Shown: positions 16,201 to 24,864 of the stretch, one piece after another
Layout of the letters: each line of letters begins with the position of its first letter
How positions within the stretch are numbered: the first letter of the stretch is position 1
Assembly (NCBI RefSeq): GCF_021044775.1
Contig: NZ_JAJNOQ010000001.1
Coordinates: 372,001-436,000, forward strand
Direction: 5' to 3'
DNA length: 64,000 nt
DNA from: Paraeggerthella hominis
Lineage (GTDB): Bacteria; Actinomycetota; Coriobacteriia; Coriobacteriales; Eggerthellaceae
The notes under the pieces: generated by a model
Told to the model about the DNA's origin: nothing
Database searches by the model: none
Seen by the model: only the letters and a program-made list of their open reading frames with translations
Position numbers and translations under genes: made by a program

Positions 16201-17466
16201 CTATGCCAGTCCGCAGGCTTTCCGCAGCTCGTCGGCTTTATCGGTGCGCTCCCAGGTGAACTCGGGAAGCTCGCGGCCGAAGTGGCCGTAGGCGGCCGTC
16301 TTGCGGTAGATGGGGCGGCGCAGGTCGAGCGCGTCCACGATGGCGCCGGGGCGCAGGTCGAAGGTCTGCTCGATCGCGGCCATGATGTCGGCCTCGGGCA
16401 CCGCGTTGGTGCCGAAGGTGTCCACCATCACCGAGACGGGCTTGGCCATGCCGATAGCGTAGGCGACCTGCACCTCGCAGCGGCGCGCGAGGCCCGCGGC
16501 CACCACGTTCTTGGCCACCCAGCGCGCCGCGTAGGCAGCCGAGCGGTCCACCTTCGTGCAGTCCTTGCCGGAGAACGCGCCGCCGCCGTGGCGGCCCATG
16601 CCGCCGTAGGTGTCGACGATGATCTTGCGGCCAGTCAGACCCGCGTCTCCCATGGGGCCGCCGATGACGAAGCGGCCGGTGGGGTTCACATGGATCTCGG
16701 CGTCGGCGGCCAGCTCCACGCCCTCGTGCGCGAACACCGGCTCCACCACGTTCGCGATGATCTGCGCGCGCAGCTCGTCATGGGCGATGGCCTCGGAGTG
16801 CTGCGTGGACACGACCACCTTCTCCACGTTCACGGGACGGCCGTCCTCGTAGCGCACGGACACCTGGGTCTTGCCGTCGGGGCGCAGATGCGGCATGACG
16901 CCGCTCTTGCGCACCTCGGTCAGGCGCTCGGCCAGGCGATGCGCCAGGTAGACGGGCATGGGCATGAGCGTGGACGTCTCGTCGCACGCGTAGCCGAACA
17001 TCATGCCCTGGTCGCCCGCGCCGATGCGCTCGTATGGGTCGTCCTCGGCCAGGCCGTGCTGGGCCTCCCAGCTTTCGTCGACGCCCTGGGCGATGTCGGG
17101 GCTTTGGTCGTGGATGGCGTTGAGCACGCCGCAGGTATCGCAGTCGAAGCCGTACTTCGCGCGGTCGTAGCCGATGTCGCGCAGCACCTCGCGCACGATG
17201 GCGGGCACGTCGACGTACGCCTGCGTGCGGATCTCGCCCGTGACGATGACCATGCCGGTGGTGGCCATGGTCTCGCAGGCGCAGCGCACCTGCGCGGGAT
17301 CGGCGGGCTGCCCGCTGGGGGCGATGTAGCCCTGAGCCGCCAGCTCGATCTCCTTGGCCAGGATGGCGTCGAGCACGGCATCGGATATCTGGTCGCACAC
17401 CTTGTCGGGATGACCCTCGGTGACGGACTCGGACGTGAACAGGTACGTAGAACATTCTTCGGCCAT
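16201..17466 (-). CDS. metK: S-adenosylmethionine synthetase
   Basis: Makes SAM from methionine and ATP. The product is 421 aa, slightly longer than the usual 380-400. Start ATG 17466 sits behind a strong AAGGAGGA. Signatures include TSESVTEGHPDKVCDQISDA, GAGDQGMMFGYA and GGGAFSGKDCTKVDRSAAY. Immediately upstream is a SAM-I riboswitch whose closing helix covers the ribosome-binding site, so high SAM should shut off translation. The reading frame continues open well upstream, but that region is the leader RNA, not coding. Confidence 0.97.
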   Translation of the reverse strand: MAEECSTYLFTSESVTEGHPDKVCDQISDAVLDAILAKEIELAAQGYIAPSGQPADPAQVRCACETMATTGMVIVTGEIRTQAYVDVPAIVREVLRDIGYDRAKYGFDCDTCGVLNAIHDQSPDIAQGVDESWEAQHGLAEDDPYERIGAGDQGMMFGYACDETSTLMPMPVYLAHRLAERLTEVRKSGVMPHLRPDGKTQVSVRYEDGRPVNVEKVVVSTQHSEAIAHDELRAQIIANVVEPVFAHEGVELAADAEIHVNPTGRFVIGGPMGDAGLTGRKIIVDTYGGMGRHGGGAFSGKDCTKVDRSAAYAARWVAKNVVAAGLARRCEVQVAYAIGMAKPVSVMVDTFGTNAVPEADIMAAIEQTFDLRPGAIVDALDLRRPIYRKTAAYGHFGRELPEFTWERTDKADELRKACGLA

Positions 17467-17475
17467 AAGTTCCTC

Positions 17476-17566
17476 CTTCATCGCTGTAGGCCGGACCACC
17501 TTGGCGTATCCGCCAGGTTGGTGTCGGGATCTCAGAGCCAACTCTCTCCCCCGACTCTTGATAAAA
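17476..17566 (-). promoter_or_regulatory. SAM-I (S-box) riboswitch in the metK leader
   Basis: On the minus strand the leader shows S-box conserved blocks in order: TTATCAAGAG, GGGGGAG, GGCTCTGAGATCCCGACACC followed by AACC, AAGGTG, and CCTACAGC. The closing helix P1 pairs TTTTATC (17560-17566) with GATGAAG (17476-17482), with two G-U pairs. The 3' strand overlaps the metK ribosome-binding site (17471-17478), which points to translational control. There is no terminator between the aptamer and the gene. Confidence 0.8.
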
Positions 17567-17610
17567 CAGAGAACCGCGCACATGGCCGGAATCCCCGTGA
17601 AACCCTGCCG

Positions 17611-17639
17611 ATGGTACCCTGAAAGCACTATTCGCGCAA
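17611..17639 (-). promoter_or_regulatory. Candidate metK promoter
   Basis: Minus strand: TTGCGC (17634-17639), 17-bp spacer, TACCAT (17611-17616). Transcription would start about 35-40 nt before the riboswitch aptamer. Confidence 0.5.
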
Positions 17640-17748
17640 GAGGAGAAGACCCCGCCCCGCGGAGTCCCCACGGAATGAACCGCCGAAGCCGCGCCCTTGC
17701 CGCACGCGGGCGCGCGAGCGCAGCCCCGAACCGCGCCCTCGCCCCGTT

Positions 17749-17954
17749 GCGCACGAAAAACCGCCCTCCGTGGCAGGTTTTGACGGTTTGAGGTCGTTGT
17801 CGAAGCGCGATGAGACGCGCCCGAACACCCATCGGTTTACTATAGCTTTCTGACCTGGTGTAACGCGAGACTGCTCGATTGCTATTAAAAGCAAGGGAGC
17901 CTCCGACGACCTCAAACCGTCAGAACCTGCCAGCAAACGCGGTTTTTCGCGCGC
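17749..17954. repeat. Large imperfect inverted repeat element
   Basis: The left arm (17749-17797) and right arm (17906-17954) are 49 bp each. The outer 16 bp match at 15 of 16 positions and the inner 27 bp at 26 of 27, flanking a 6-bp non-matching block. The inner core starts TGGCAGGTTTTGACGG. A 108-bp middle separates the arms. No transposase is inside. This looks like a MITE-like or REP-like unit. Confidence 0.8.
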
Positions 17955-18018
17955 AAGGCTATGAGAAGGGGCCGGCGGGACCCATGCGCGGGGCCACGAG
18001 AGAGTGAGAGAAAGGGGG

Positions 18019-18102
18019 CCGTGCGCGGGGCCATGGGAGGGGTCGGCGGACCGGCGGGGCCCGTGCGCAAGACTATGGGAGGGGTCGGCGGTCGGCGGGG
18101 TG
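18019..18102. repeat. 42-bp tandem repeat, two copies
   Basis: ATGGGAGGGGTCGGCGG occurs at 18033-18049 and exactly again at 18075-18091. The surrounding unit (CCGTGCGC...GGCGGGG) repeats with a 42-bp period. A decayed third unit may begin near 17980. Confidence 0.7.
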
Positions 18103-18257
18103 CGGGCCGGCGGAACCCGCCCCAGCCTCGCGCCGCCGCCGTTCCTGTGGCGATACGGCAACCGCCTCGATGCGGGCGATCGGCTCGTGCTACACTTTTT
18201 TCCAAACGTGAACCCCCTGCCCGACGCTTCCACGGGCGGGTCTGCGAAAGGATCGCC

Positions 18258-19628
18258 ATGCCAACCAACGCCGAATACACCCGCGAGTACTTCGACATCC
18301 TCGAGCGCCTTGACGGCGACGTAGCCGGCCGACGCGCCGCGTACGACTACATGCAAAGCTCCACCGCCATCGTGCACCACCGCGTTGTGGCCTGCTCGTA
18401 CGTCCCGCGCCTGTTCAACGCGCAAACGTACCGCACTATGAAGGAAACGGCCGAAACCTCGCACCGCATCCTGTGCAAGGTGATCGCGCGCTACCTGGAA
18501 GACCCCCAGTACCGCCGCGTGTTCGACTTCGATCCGCGCCTTGAAGAGCTCATCCTGCTGCCGCGCGGCTACGACTCCCTGCTGCCCTTCGCGCGCGTGG
18601 ACACCTTCCTGAACGAAGACGACTACCGCATGGAGTTCTGCGAGTTCAACGGCGACGGGTCCTCGGGTATGAACGAGAACCGCGAGATCACGAACTCCAT
18701 CGCGAGCTCTCCCGCATTCGAAGCGTTCTCCCGCAACCACCGCGTGGAAGGCTGCGAGCTGTTCGAGTCCTGGGTCGACGCGTTTCTGTCCATCTACGAA
18801 ACCTACGAGCACAAGGTGGAGAACCCCCGCTTCGCCATCTGCGACTACCTGGAAAACGGCGTGGTCGACGAGTTCCACATCTACACCGAGCTGTTCAAGC
18901 GCCGCGGCGTGGACTGCGTCGTGGCCGATGTGCGCGACCTGAGCTTCGACGGCGAAACGCTGCGCGACGCCGAAGGCAAGCCCGTCAACGCCATCTGGCG
19001 CCGCTGCGTCACGAACGACGTCATCGACCATTGGGACGACTCGCAGCAGCTCATCAACGCCGTGCGCGCAGAGAAGGTGGCGCTCATCGGCAGCTTCGCC
19101 GGGCACATCGTGCACGACAAGCAGATATTCAAAGCTCTGTTCGACAAGCGCACCATCGAGTTCTTGGACGCCGACGAGATCTCGTTCGTCGAGAGAACCG
19201 TGCCCCTGACCGCGTTCTTGGACGACGACCACGTCAACGTCGATCAGATCCGCGCGAACAAGGACGAATGGATCATCAAGCCCACCGACCACTACGGGGC
19301 CGACGATGTCTACGCAGGCTGCGCCGTTTCGCCCGAACGCTGGGAAGAGCTGGTCGACCGCTTCGCGAACGGACGCGCGGGCTACCCCTTCATCGTGCAG
19401 CGCTACATCCGCCCCTTCAAGACGCTCACGCTGCCGCCGGACACGGGGATAGACGGGCTTTCCGACGACCAGGTGCCCTTCGATCCGCAGATGTACAACA
19501 ACCTGAACGGCCTGTACCTGTACGACGGCGTGTTCCAGGGCGTGTTCAGCCGCTTGGGGCCCCTGCCCACCATCTCGAAGGACATGCAGGGCATGACCGC
19601 CGCCACCATCTGGGTTGACAAGGACTAA
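18258..19628 (+). CDS. Circularly permuted ATP-grasp / glutathionylspermidine-synthase-like protein
   Basis: The product is 456 aa. Start ATG 18258 is preceded by GCGAAAGGATCGCC; the upstream frame is repeat-derived. The sequence has the feel of the glutathionylspermidine synthase-like ATP-grasp group: an acidic substrate/metal segment (FCEFNGDGSSGMNENRE), a central IWRRCVTND region, HIVHDKQIFKALFD and a basic-plus-acidic nucleotide region WIIKPTDHYGADDVYAGCA. Such enzymes join a carboxylate to an amine using ATP. The substrate here is unknown. The DUF1461-type membrane gene follows 11 bp later and is probably co-transcribed. Confidence 0.65.
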   Translation: MPTNAEYTREYFDILERLDGDVAGRRAAYDYMQSSTAIVHHRVVACSYVPRLFNAQTYRTMKETAETSHRILCKVIARYLEDPQYRRVFDFDPRLEELILLPRGYDSLLPFARVDTFLNEDDYRMEFCEFNGDGSSGMNENREITNSIASSPAFEAFSRNHRVEGCELFESWVDAFLSIYETYEHKVENPRFAICDYLENGVVDEFHIYTELFKRRGVDCVVADVRDLSFDGETLRDAEGKPVNAIWRRCVTNDVIDHWDDSQQLINAVRAEKVALIGSFAGHIVHDKQIFKALFDKRTIEFLDADEISFVERTVPLTAFLDDDHVNVDQIRANKDEWIIKPTDHYGADDVYAGCAVSPERWEELVDRFANGRAGYPFIVQRYIRPFKTLTLPPDTGIDGLSDDQVPFDPQMYNNLNGLYLYDGVFQGVFSRLGPLPTISKDMQGMTAATIWVDKD

Positions 19629-19639
19629 GGGAGCCGAAG

Positions 19640-20398
19640 ATGCCGTCGCACGAAACAAGGCGCGGGGCAAAGCACGGCCTTGCGCAGGGGATTGCCGCCA
19701 TCGCCCTAGCCGTCACGTTCGTGGCGGCGGGGCTCGGCGCGTGCTGCTTGCCGCAAACCACCGGCATGCTGGCCGGCATGTTCAGCGGCGCGGACAACCC
19801 GTCGACGCCGTTCTCGCACGACGATCTGGTGCAAGCCGCCGTCGCAACGCGCGACTACACCGTGGGGTCCAACGACCGGGAAGCCGTGTTCGCCATGCTG
19901 CGCGACGTCAACCGCAACGCGCAGACGCCCTACGCCGAAGCCGACGAAACAGCCCTTGCCGCCGCGCCCGACGCCTACACGCTCAACCCCGAAGCGCTCT
20001 CGCACCTCGACGACGTGCACCGCGTGATAGCGGCTGCGGGCGTCGCTTTTGCCGCCGTTGCCCTCGCCGCTGTCGCGTTCTGCGTTTACCTGGGCATACG
20101 CGCTGGCAAACGGGCTGTGGGCGGCGCGCTGGCCTGCGCGGGGATCGTCGTGCTGGCCGTGTTCGCCGCGCTGTCCGCCTGGGTGGTCGTCGACTTCAAC
20201 GGCTTTTTCGCCGCGTTCCACTCGCTGTTCTTCGCCGACGGAACCTGGACGTTCTCGTACGAGTCGCTGCTCATCACCATGTACCCGCCCGCATTCTGGA
20301 TGGGAATGGGGGCCGTCTGGCTGACGGTCACGGGCGCGCTGTCCCTGATCGCCGCGTTCACGGGAACGGCGCTGCGGCGCCGGAGCCTTCCCCGTTAA
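19640..20398 (+). CDS. TIGR01906/DUF1461-type integral membrane protein
   Basis: 252 aa with a GGGAGCC ribosome-binding site 6 nt before ATG. There are four helices: about residues 18-38, 130-152, 160-185 and 222-245. An extracytoplasmic loop between helices 1 and 2 contains the HLDDVHRVI motif, and a second one contains FHSLFFADGTWTF. This layout (HL.DV.., then FH..FF....W) is that of the TIGR01906 family, whose role is unknown. It lies directly after the ATP-grasp-like gene. Confidence 0.75.
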   Translation: MPSHETRRGAKHGLAQGIAAIALAVTFVAAGLGACCLPQTTGMLAGMFSGADNPSTPFSHDDLVQAAVATRDYTVGSNDREAVFAMLRDVNRNAQTPYAEADETALAAAPDAYTLNPEALSHLDDVHRVIAAAGVAFAAVALAAVAFCVYLGIRAGKRAVGGALACAGIVVLAVFAALSAWVVVDFNGFFAAFHSLFFADGTWTFSYESLLITMYPPAFWMGMGAVWLTVTGALSLIAAFTGTALRRRSLPR

Positions 20399-20499
20399 GA
20401 AAGCGGACGGCGAGGTTCTCGGCGCTGCGCGACCCGTGCGCGAGCAGCTTCCTGCTGCTGCTCGGTCGAGCATTTTGAGTGAGGATGGGCCAGCCGCGG

Positions 20500-20528
20500 T
20501 TTGCTCCGGCCTTCGGGTTGTCTATACT
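20500..20528 (+). promoter_or_regulatory. Candidate gltX promoter
   Basis: TTTGCT (20500-20505), a 17-bp spacer and TATACT (20523-20528) lie about 70 bp before the gltX start, within the 199-bp gap after the DUF1461-type gene. Confidence 0.45.
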
Positions 20529-20597
20529 TGCAAGCACCGCCGAAGCCCGCGCTTCGGCTTGAACATGACGTTATTCAACTGGAGGATTACCACGGCT

Positions 20598-22091
20598 ATG
20601 ACAGACGAGAAGAAAGTTCGCGTTCGATTCGCCCCGTCGCCTACCGGGCGGCTGCACGTAGGCGGAGCCCGTACGGCCATCTACAACTGGGCGTTCGCCC
20701 GCGCGATGGGCGGCGACTTCATCCTGCGCATCGAAGACACCGACCCCGAGCGCTCCACCGAAGAAAACGTGCAGGTCATCCTCAATGCCATGAAGTGGCT
20801 CGGCCTTGACTGGGACGAAGGCCCCGAGGTGGGCGGCCAGGCCGGACCGTACTTCCAAACCCAGCGCATGGACACGTACGCCGCAGCGCTCGAACTCATG
20901 AAAGAGCGCGGCAGCGTGTACCCCTGCTTCTGCACGAAAGAAGAGCTCGACGCCAAGCGCGCCGCAGCCGAGGCGAACGAAGGCGGCTACGCCGGCTACG
21001 ACCGCACCTGTCGCTGCATCGACCCCGCTGACGCAGCTGCGCGCATCGCCGCAGGCGAGCCGCACGTGTGGCGTTTGCGCGTGCCCGAGAACCACGGCCC
21101 CATCGAGTTCGACGACGCCGTGTACGGTCACGTCAGCTTCCCAGCCGAGGTGATGGACGACATGATCGTCGTGCGCACGGACGGCTCCCCCACCTACAAC
21201 TTCGCCGTGGTGTGCGACGACGCGAACATGGGCGTCACGCACGTCATCCGCGGCGACGACCACCTGTCCAACACGCCGCGCCAGATCCTCATCTACGAGG
21301 CGCTCGGCTTCGACGTGCCCACGTTCGCGCACCTGTCGATGATCCTGGGGCCGGACGGCAAGAAGCTGTCGAAGCGCCACGGCGCGGCCTCGGTCGAGGA
21401 GTTCTGCGAGCGCGGCTACCTGCCCGACGCCATGGTGAACTTCCTGGCGCTTCTGGGCTGGTCGCTCGACGGCGAGACGACGCTCATCGACCGTGCCACC
21501 CTGTGCGAGCGCTTCAGCCTGGACCGCGTGACCAAGAAAGACGCCGTGTTCGACGAGACGAAGCTGGACTGGATGAACGGCCAGTACATCAAGGACATGG
21601 GCGCGAACGCCTGGGTACAGGCGTCGCTTCCCTGGCTGCTGGAGCTGGGCGCCACGCCGGAGGACATCTCTGCGCGCGCCGAGTTCTACCTGGGGCTGTA
21701 TCCCCTGGTGGCGGAACGCCTGACGCGCCTCGACGACGTGGTTTCCAAGCTGGGCTTCATGTTCTGGGGACCCGAAGTGCGCGAGCTTGACGAAAAGAGC
21801 GTCAACAAGGTGCTCAAGAAGGAGGGCGCTCGCGCCGACGAAGCTCTGGCGGCCTGCCGCGGCGTGCTTGCCGACCAAAGCGTGGCCTGGGAAGCCGAAG
21901 CGCTGCAGGAAGCATGCCGCGCCGTGGGCGAGCAGCTGGAACTGAAGCCGAAGCTGCTGTTCCAGCCCCTGCGCGTGGCCGTATGCGGCAACATGGTGTC
22001 GCCGCCGCTGTTCGAGAGCATCGAACTTCTGCCGCGCGAGGACGTGCTTGCGCGCATCGACCAGGTGGCAAGTGAGGCGTTCGGTGGCTGA
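20598..22091 (+). CDS. gltX: Glutamyl-tRNA synthetase
   Basis: The product is 497 aa. Start ATG 20598 gives MTDEKKVRVRFAPSPTGRLH, with GGAGGA 11 nt upstream. A second candidate start at 20565 lacks conservation. Class I signatures are GRLHVGGARTA (HIGH) and GKKLSKRHGA (KMSKS). Whether it is discriminating or also charges tRNA-Gln cannot be read here; many Actinobacteria lack GlnRS and use GatCAB. Its last codons overlap the polyferredoxin gene. Confidence 0.96.
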   Translation: MTDEKKVRVRFAPSPTGRLHVGGARTAIYNWAFARAMGGDFILRIEDTDPERSTEENVQVILNAMKWLGLDWDEGPEVGGQAGPYFQTQRMDTYAAALELMKERGSVYPCFCTKEELDAKRAAAEANEGGYAGYDRTCRCIDPADAAARIAAGEPHVWRLRVPENHGPIEFDDAVYGHVSFPAEVMDDMIVVRTDGSPTYNFAVVCDDANMGVTHVIRGDDHLSNTPRQILIYEALGFDVPTFAHLSMILGPDGKKLSKRHGAASVEEFCERGYLPDAMVNFLALLGWSLDGETTLIDRATLCERFSLDRVTKKDAVFDETKLDWMNGQYIKDMGANAWVQASLPWLLELGATPEDISARAEFYLGLYPLVAERLTRLDDVVSKLGFMFWGPEVRELDEKSVNKVLKKEGARADEALAACRGVLADQSVAWEAEALQEACRAVGEQLELKPKLLFQPLRVAVCGNMVSPPLFESIELLPREDVLARIDQVASEAFGG

Positions 22092-23181
22092 GGTCGCCGA
22101 CAACACGCAGGATGAGCGGACCGTGCACCCGCAGCGCATTCTTGTGCTGCGGGATTTCTGCACGCGATTCCGGGGCTCGGCATGCGACCGCTGCGCACGC
22201 GCATGCCCCCACGGCGCCATTGAATTCAACTCCGAGGAACTGCCCGTCATCGATGCGCAAGCCTGCACGAACTGCGGCATCTGCCTGGGAATCTGCGACG
22301 CGTTCACCTCCACGCGCGTGACGATGATCGACCTGCACGCCCGCGTGCGGCGCATCGCCCTGCGCGGCGAGGACGTGGTGATCACCTGCAAGGAGAACAT
22401 CTTCCCCGGATTCCAGCCTGCCGCCAACGTGGTGGTGCTGCCCTGCCTGGCCACGCTTTCCCCGGAGTTCTGGACGCTCGTTTTGGCCGAGAACATCCCC
22501 GTGAGCATCGCGGGGGACCTAGCTTACTGCGCCGACTGCGACCGGGCGGGAGAGTTCGGCGAAATGCTGTTCACGCACGCCATTGCCACGGCGGAGCAGT
22601 GGACGGGACGCAAGGTGGGCTACCTTGAAACAATTCCCGAAAAGGAGAACCTGGTCAAAGATCTGGCGAATCCCGAAGGGGTCGATCGACGCAGCGCGTT
22701 CACGAATCTGGCGGCCGACGTGGCAGACGTCGCCTCGGGCAAGCGCCGTCTGCGCAACTCGGACGTTTTGCAGCAATTTTACGAGCGCAAGGAGCGCGCA
22801 CGGGCGCGAGCGCGGCTCAACCTCAACGAAAGCCCGCAGTTCAACGACTTCGCCCCCGAAGGACACACGAAGCAGACCATGCATCCCAAACGGCGCATGC
22901 TGCTCGAAGCCATCGACCGCGAGCCCGCCATCGCTCCGAACATACCGGTTGTCATATCCTGCACCGACCGTGCGCTGTGCACGAACGCGCTTGACTGCGC
23001 GGCCGTCTGCCCGACCGGCGCGCGCTACCCAGACCCCGCAGACGGGACGCTTGCTTTCGATGCACGCTACTGCATAGGCTGCGGCCTGTGCGTAAGCGCC
23101 TGCGCGCAAGGAGCCGTGCAATTGATCGAGGAAAGCGCCGAAGTTTTCCTTACCGAAGAAGCTGGGTGCGAACAAGCCTAG
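22084..23181 (+). CDS. 4Fe-4S polyferredoxin-like protein
   Basis: The product is 365 aa. GTG 22084 overlaps the gltX stop by 8 nt, suggesting translational coupling. Two ferredoxin-type cluster motifs are at the N terminus (CDRCARACPHGAI and CTNCGICLGICD) and two near the C terminus (CTNALDCAAVCPTGA, CIGCGLCVSACAQGA). The middle has CADCDRAGEFGE and a basic helical stretch (residues about 235-265). No flavin or catalytic motif was recognised, so it is probably an electron carrier or subunit of a larger redox complex. The coupling to a tRNA synthetase has no obvious functional meaning. Confidence 0.8.
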   Translation: MAEVADNTQDERTVHPQRILVLRDFCTRFRGSACDRCARACPHGAIEFNSEELPVIDAQACTNCGICLGICDAFTSTRVTMIDLHARVRRIALRGEDVVITCKENIFPGFQPAANVVVLPCLATLSPEFWTLVLAENIPVSIAGDLAYCADCDRAGEFGEMLFTHAIATAEQWTGRKVGYLETIPEKENLVKDLANPEGVDRRSAFTNLAADVADVASGKRRLRNSDVLQQFYERKERARARARLNLNESPQFNDFAPEGHTKQTMHPKRRMLLEAIDREPAIAPNIPVVISCTDRALCTNALDCAAVCPTGARYPDPADGTLAFDARYCIGCGLCVSACAQGAVQLIEESAEVFLTEEAGCEQA

Positions 23182-23235
23182 CAAAGCCCGCGACACGTCA
23201 CCGCACGCCGCAACGAAGAGTTTCAGGAGGGTCAC

Positions 23236-24279
23236 ATGAACGAACCCGAGCGCCCCGAGGGCGACCAGCAAAACGACCAGCCCGCGCCGCCTTACGGCCA
23301 GCAGCCTTACAGCAGCACGAGCCAGCCGCCGCAGCCCCCGACATACGGCGGCCCCCAGCCGCAGCAGCCGCAATCCCCCTACGCCGGCGCGCCCTCGCCG
23401 CACTACGCGTCGGCGGGCCAGCCGCCGCAGCCGCAGCCCCCGTACCCCGTGCAGCCTCCCTACCCGGCCGCCGCGCAGCCACCGCAAAAGAAGAAGGTAT
23501 GGCCTTGGGTGCTCTGCGGGTGCCTGCTGGCGTTCGTTTTAGGCGTTGGCGGATGCGTCGGCTGCGTAGCGTGCGGAGCCCTGTACTTCGATCGCAGCTA
23601 CAACGATTCGTTTGACCCTCGCTACGACGGACCGGGATACGGATACAACCATTCCTACGAAAACGGCAACCCGGACGACTACGGCACCAGCCGCTACGAA
23701 GGGCTTACGCTCGAGGATATCGAGAAAGCGGTGGGCGATCTTCCGAGCACCGTCGAGGACGGTCGCTGCACAGCCGGCGTGTACCAGATAGGCCCGGGAA
23801 AGGACATCGAGCCGGGACTCTACTTCCTCGAAGGAAGCTCGGATGCCGAGAGCACCTACTACGTGTTCGATCGCGACGACGACACGGGAACCTATTCGCT
23901 TGAGCTGGCGGTCTCGTATTTCGGCAACTACTTCGCACAGCTTGAGGCCGGCGACGCGATCGCCTTCCTGCCCGGCAAAGACGAGCTGCGCATGTACCCG
24001 AGCAAGGCGGCGAGCTTCGCCCCCGCGGCTCCCTACGAGAACGGGCTGTATCGCGTGGGAGTCGATATCCCCGCCGGAACGTACACCGTCACGGTGAGCG
24101 CCGAGGCGTCCGCGAACGCATCGCAGGACAGCGCGGCGTTCGTCATGAAGGATCTCGACTTCGACAGCGATTCCATTACGCAGACGAAGTACGTGATCGC
24201 AGGGGGATCCCAAACCGTTACCGTGACGGACGGCGATTACCTGGAGCTGTACGCCGCCGTTGCAACTCCCGCGGAATAA
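23236..24279 (+). CDS. Proline-rich membrane-anchored surface protein
   Basis: 347 aa with a CAGGAGGG ribosome-binding site. Residues 1-90 are Pro/Gln/Tyr-rich (repeated QPPQP and PPYP). A Lys-Lys-Lys stop and a Cys/Gly-rich membrane helix (VLCGCLLAFVLGVGGCVGCV) follow at about residues 93-120. The extracellular part holds two copies of a small beta-type unit, around GVYQIGPGKDIEPGLYFLEG and GLYRVGVDIPAGTYTVT. The G-Y-..-G.DIPAG.Y pattern is common in Gram-positive surface proteins. The function is unknown. Confidence 0.7.
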   Translation: MNEPERPEGDQQNDQPAPPYGQQPYSSTSQPPQPPTYGGPQPQQPQSPYAGAPSPHYASAGQPPQPQPPYPVQPPYPAAAQPPQKKKVWPWVLCGCLLAFVLGVGGCVGCVACGALYFDRSYNDSFDPRYDGPGYGYNHSYENGNPDDYGTSRYEGLTLEDIEKAVGDLPSTVEDGRCTAGVYQIGPGKDIEPGLYFLEGSSDAESTYYVFDRDDDTGTYSLELAVSYFGNYFAQLEAGDAIAFLPGKDELRMYPSKAASFAPAAPYENGLYRVGVDIPAGTYTVTVSAEASANASQDSAAFVMKDLDFDSDSITQTKYVIAGGSQTVTVTDGDYLELYAAVATPAE

Positions 24280-24307
24280 ACCCGACCGCACATTGACGCA
24301 ACCTCGC

Positions 24308-24332
24308 AACGCCCCGGCTTCGTCGGGGCGTT
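24308..24332 (+). terminator. GC-rich stem-loop after the surface protein gene
   Basis: Stem AACGCCCCG/CGGGGCGTT with loop GCTTCGT. The U-run is only two bases, so the terminator call is tentative. Confidence 0.5.
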
Positions 24333-24362
24333 CGCATCGAGTACCCGGAAAAGGAGACGCCC

Positions 24363-24764
24363 ATGCTTTCCGAAAACCCTTCCCTTGAAGAAATCGCAGC
24401 CGTGTTCGAGAACGATCGCTTCGCCACCCAAGCAGCTGGCTGCCGCGTGGTCGAAGGATGCAGGGGACGAGCCGTGTGCGACATGAAACTGTCGGACGTG
24501 CACCGAAACGCAATGGGAAGCGTCATGGGCGGAGCCATCTTCACGTTGGCGGACTTCGCCTTGGCCATAGCCTGCAACATCGGCGAAAAGCCCACCGTTT
24601 CCGTAGACCATGCCATCAGCTTCCTCCGCTCGACGAAAGGGTCGAAGCTGACCGCGACTGCCACATGCGACAAGCCAGGCAGTCACCTGGCCTTCTACAC
24701 CGTTGTCGTCGAGGACGACCTGGGCAAGCAGATCGCGCGCATGACGGTTACGTGCTACCGGTAA
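24363..24764 (+). CDS. PaaI-like hotdog-fold thioesterase
   Basis: 133 aa with AAAAGGAG upstream. The hotdog core is visible: HRNAMGSVMGGAIFTLADFA (the HG..MGG..F.L.D-type segment), then VSVDHAISFLRSTKGSKLTA and a C-terminal strand ending MTVTCYR. Members hydrolyse acyl-CoA thioesters, such as hydroxyphenylacetyl-CoA or 1,4-dihydroxy-2-naphthoyl-CoA. The substrate is not deducible. A second, different hotdog gene occurs at 33012. Confidence 0.85.
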   Translation: MLSENPSLEEIAAVFENDRFATQAAGCRVVEGCRGRAVCDMKLSDVHRNAMGSVMGGAIFTLADFALAIACNIGEKPTVSVDHAISFLRSTKGSKLTATATCDKPGSHLAFYTVVVEDDLGKQIARMTVTCYR

Positions 24765-24864
24765 GCAAGCGCGACCGGAAGCCACGGGAGCGCTCGGGAT
24801 TCGGGCGCACCACCAGAACGCTACTTACCCGAAGATAATCGAACCGGCGTTTCGGGCGAGGCCG

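Larger units (their letters stand above)
17567..18257. other. Long non-coding stretch with repeats
   Basis: The 691 bp between metK and the ATP-grasp gene hold the metK promoter, the inverted-repeat element at 17749-17954 and the tandem repeat at 18019-18102. Open frames here are Arg/Gly/Pro-rich, and two of them end in near-identical peptides only because they read the two arms of the inverted repeat. I see no credible protein gene. Confidence 0.7.

Noticed and set aside
17420..17791. Plus-strand 123-codon frame ending KNRPPWQVLTV, and the minus-strand frame ending KNRVCWQVLTV at 17912
   Set aside because: The similar ends come from the arms of the inverted repeat at 17749-17954; neither frame has start signals or a plausible body.
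18033..18091. The 42-bp tandem repeat as a CRISPR array
   Set aside because: Only two direct copies without unique spacers, no palindromic repeat and no cas genes nearby.
17628..19670. A 680-codon minus-strand frame opposite the ATP-grasp-like gene
   Set aside because: It reads straight through the inverted and tandem repeats. The plus-strand gene has a ribosome-binding site and a coherent protein.
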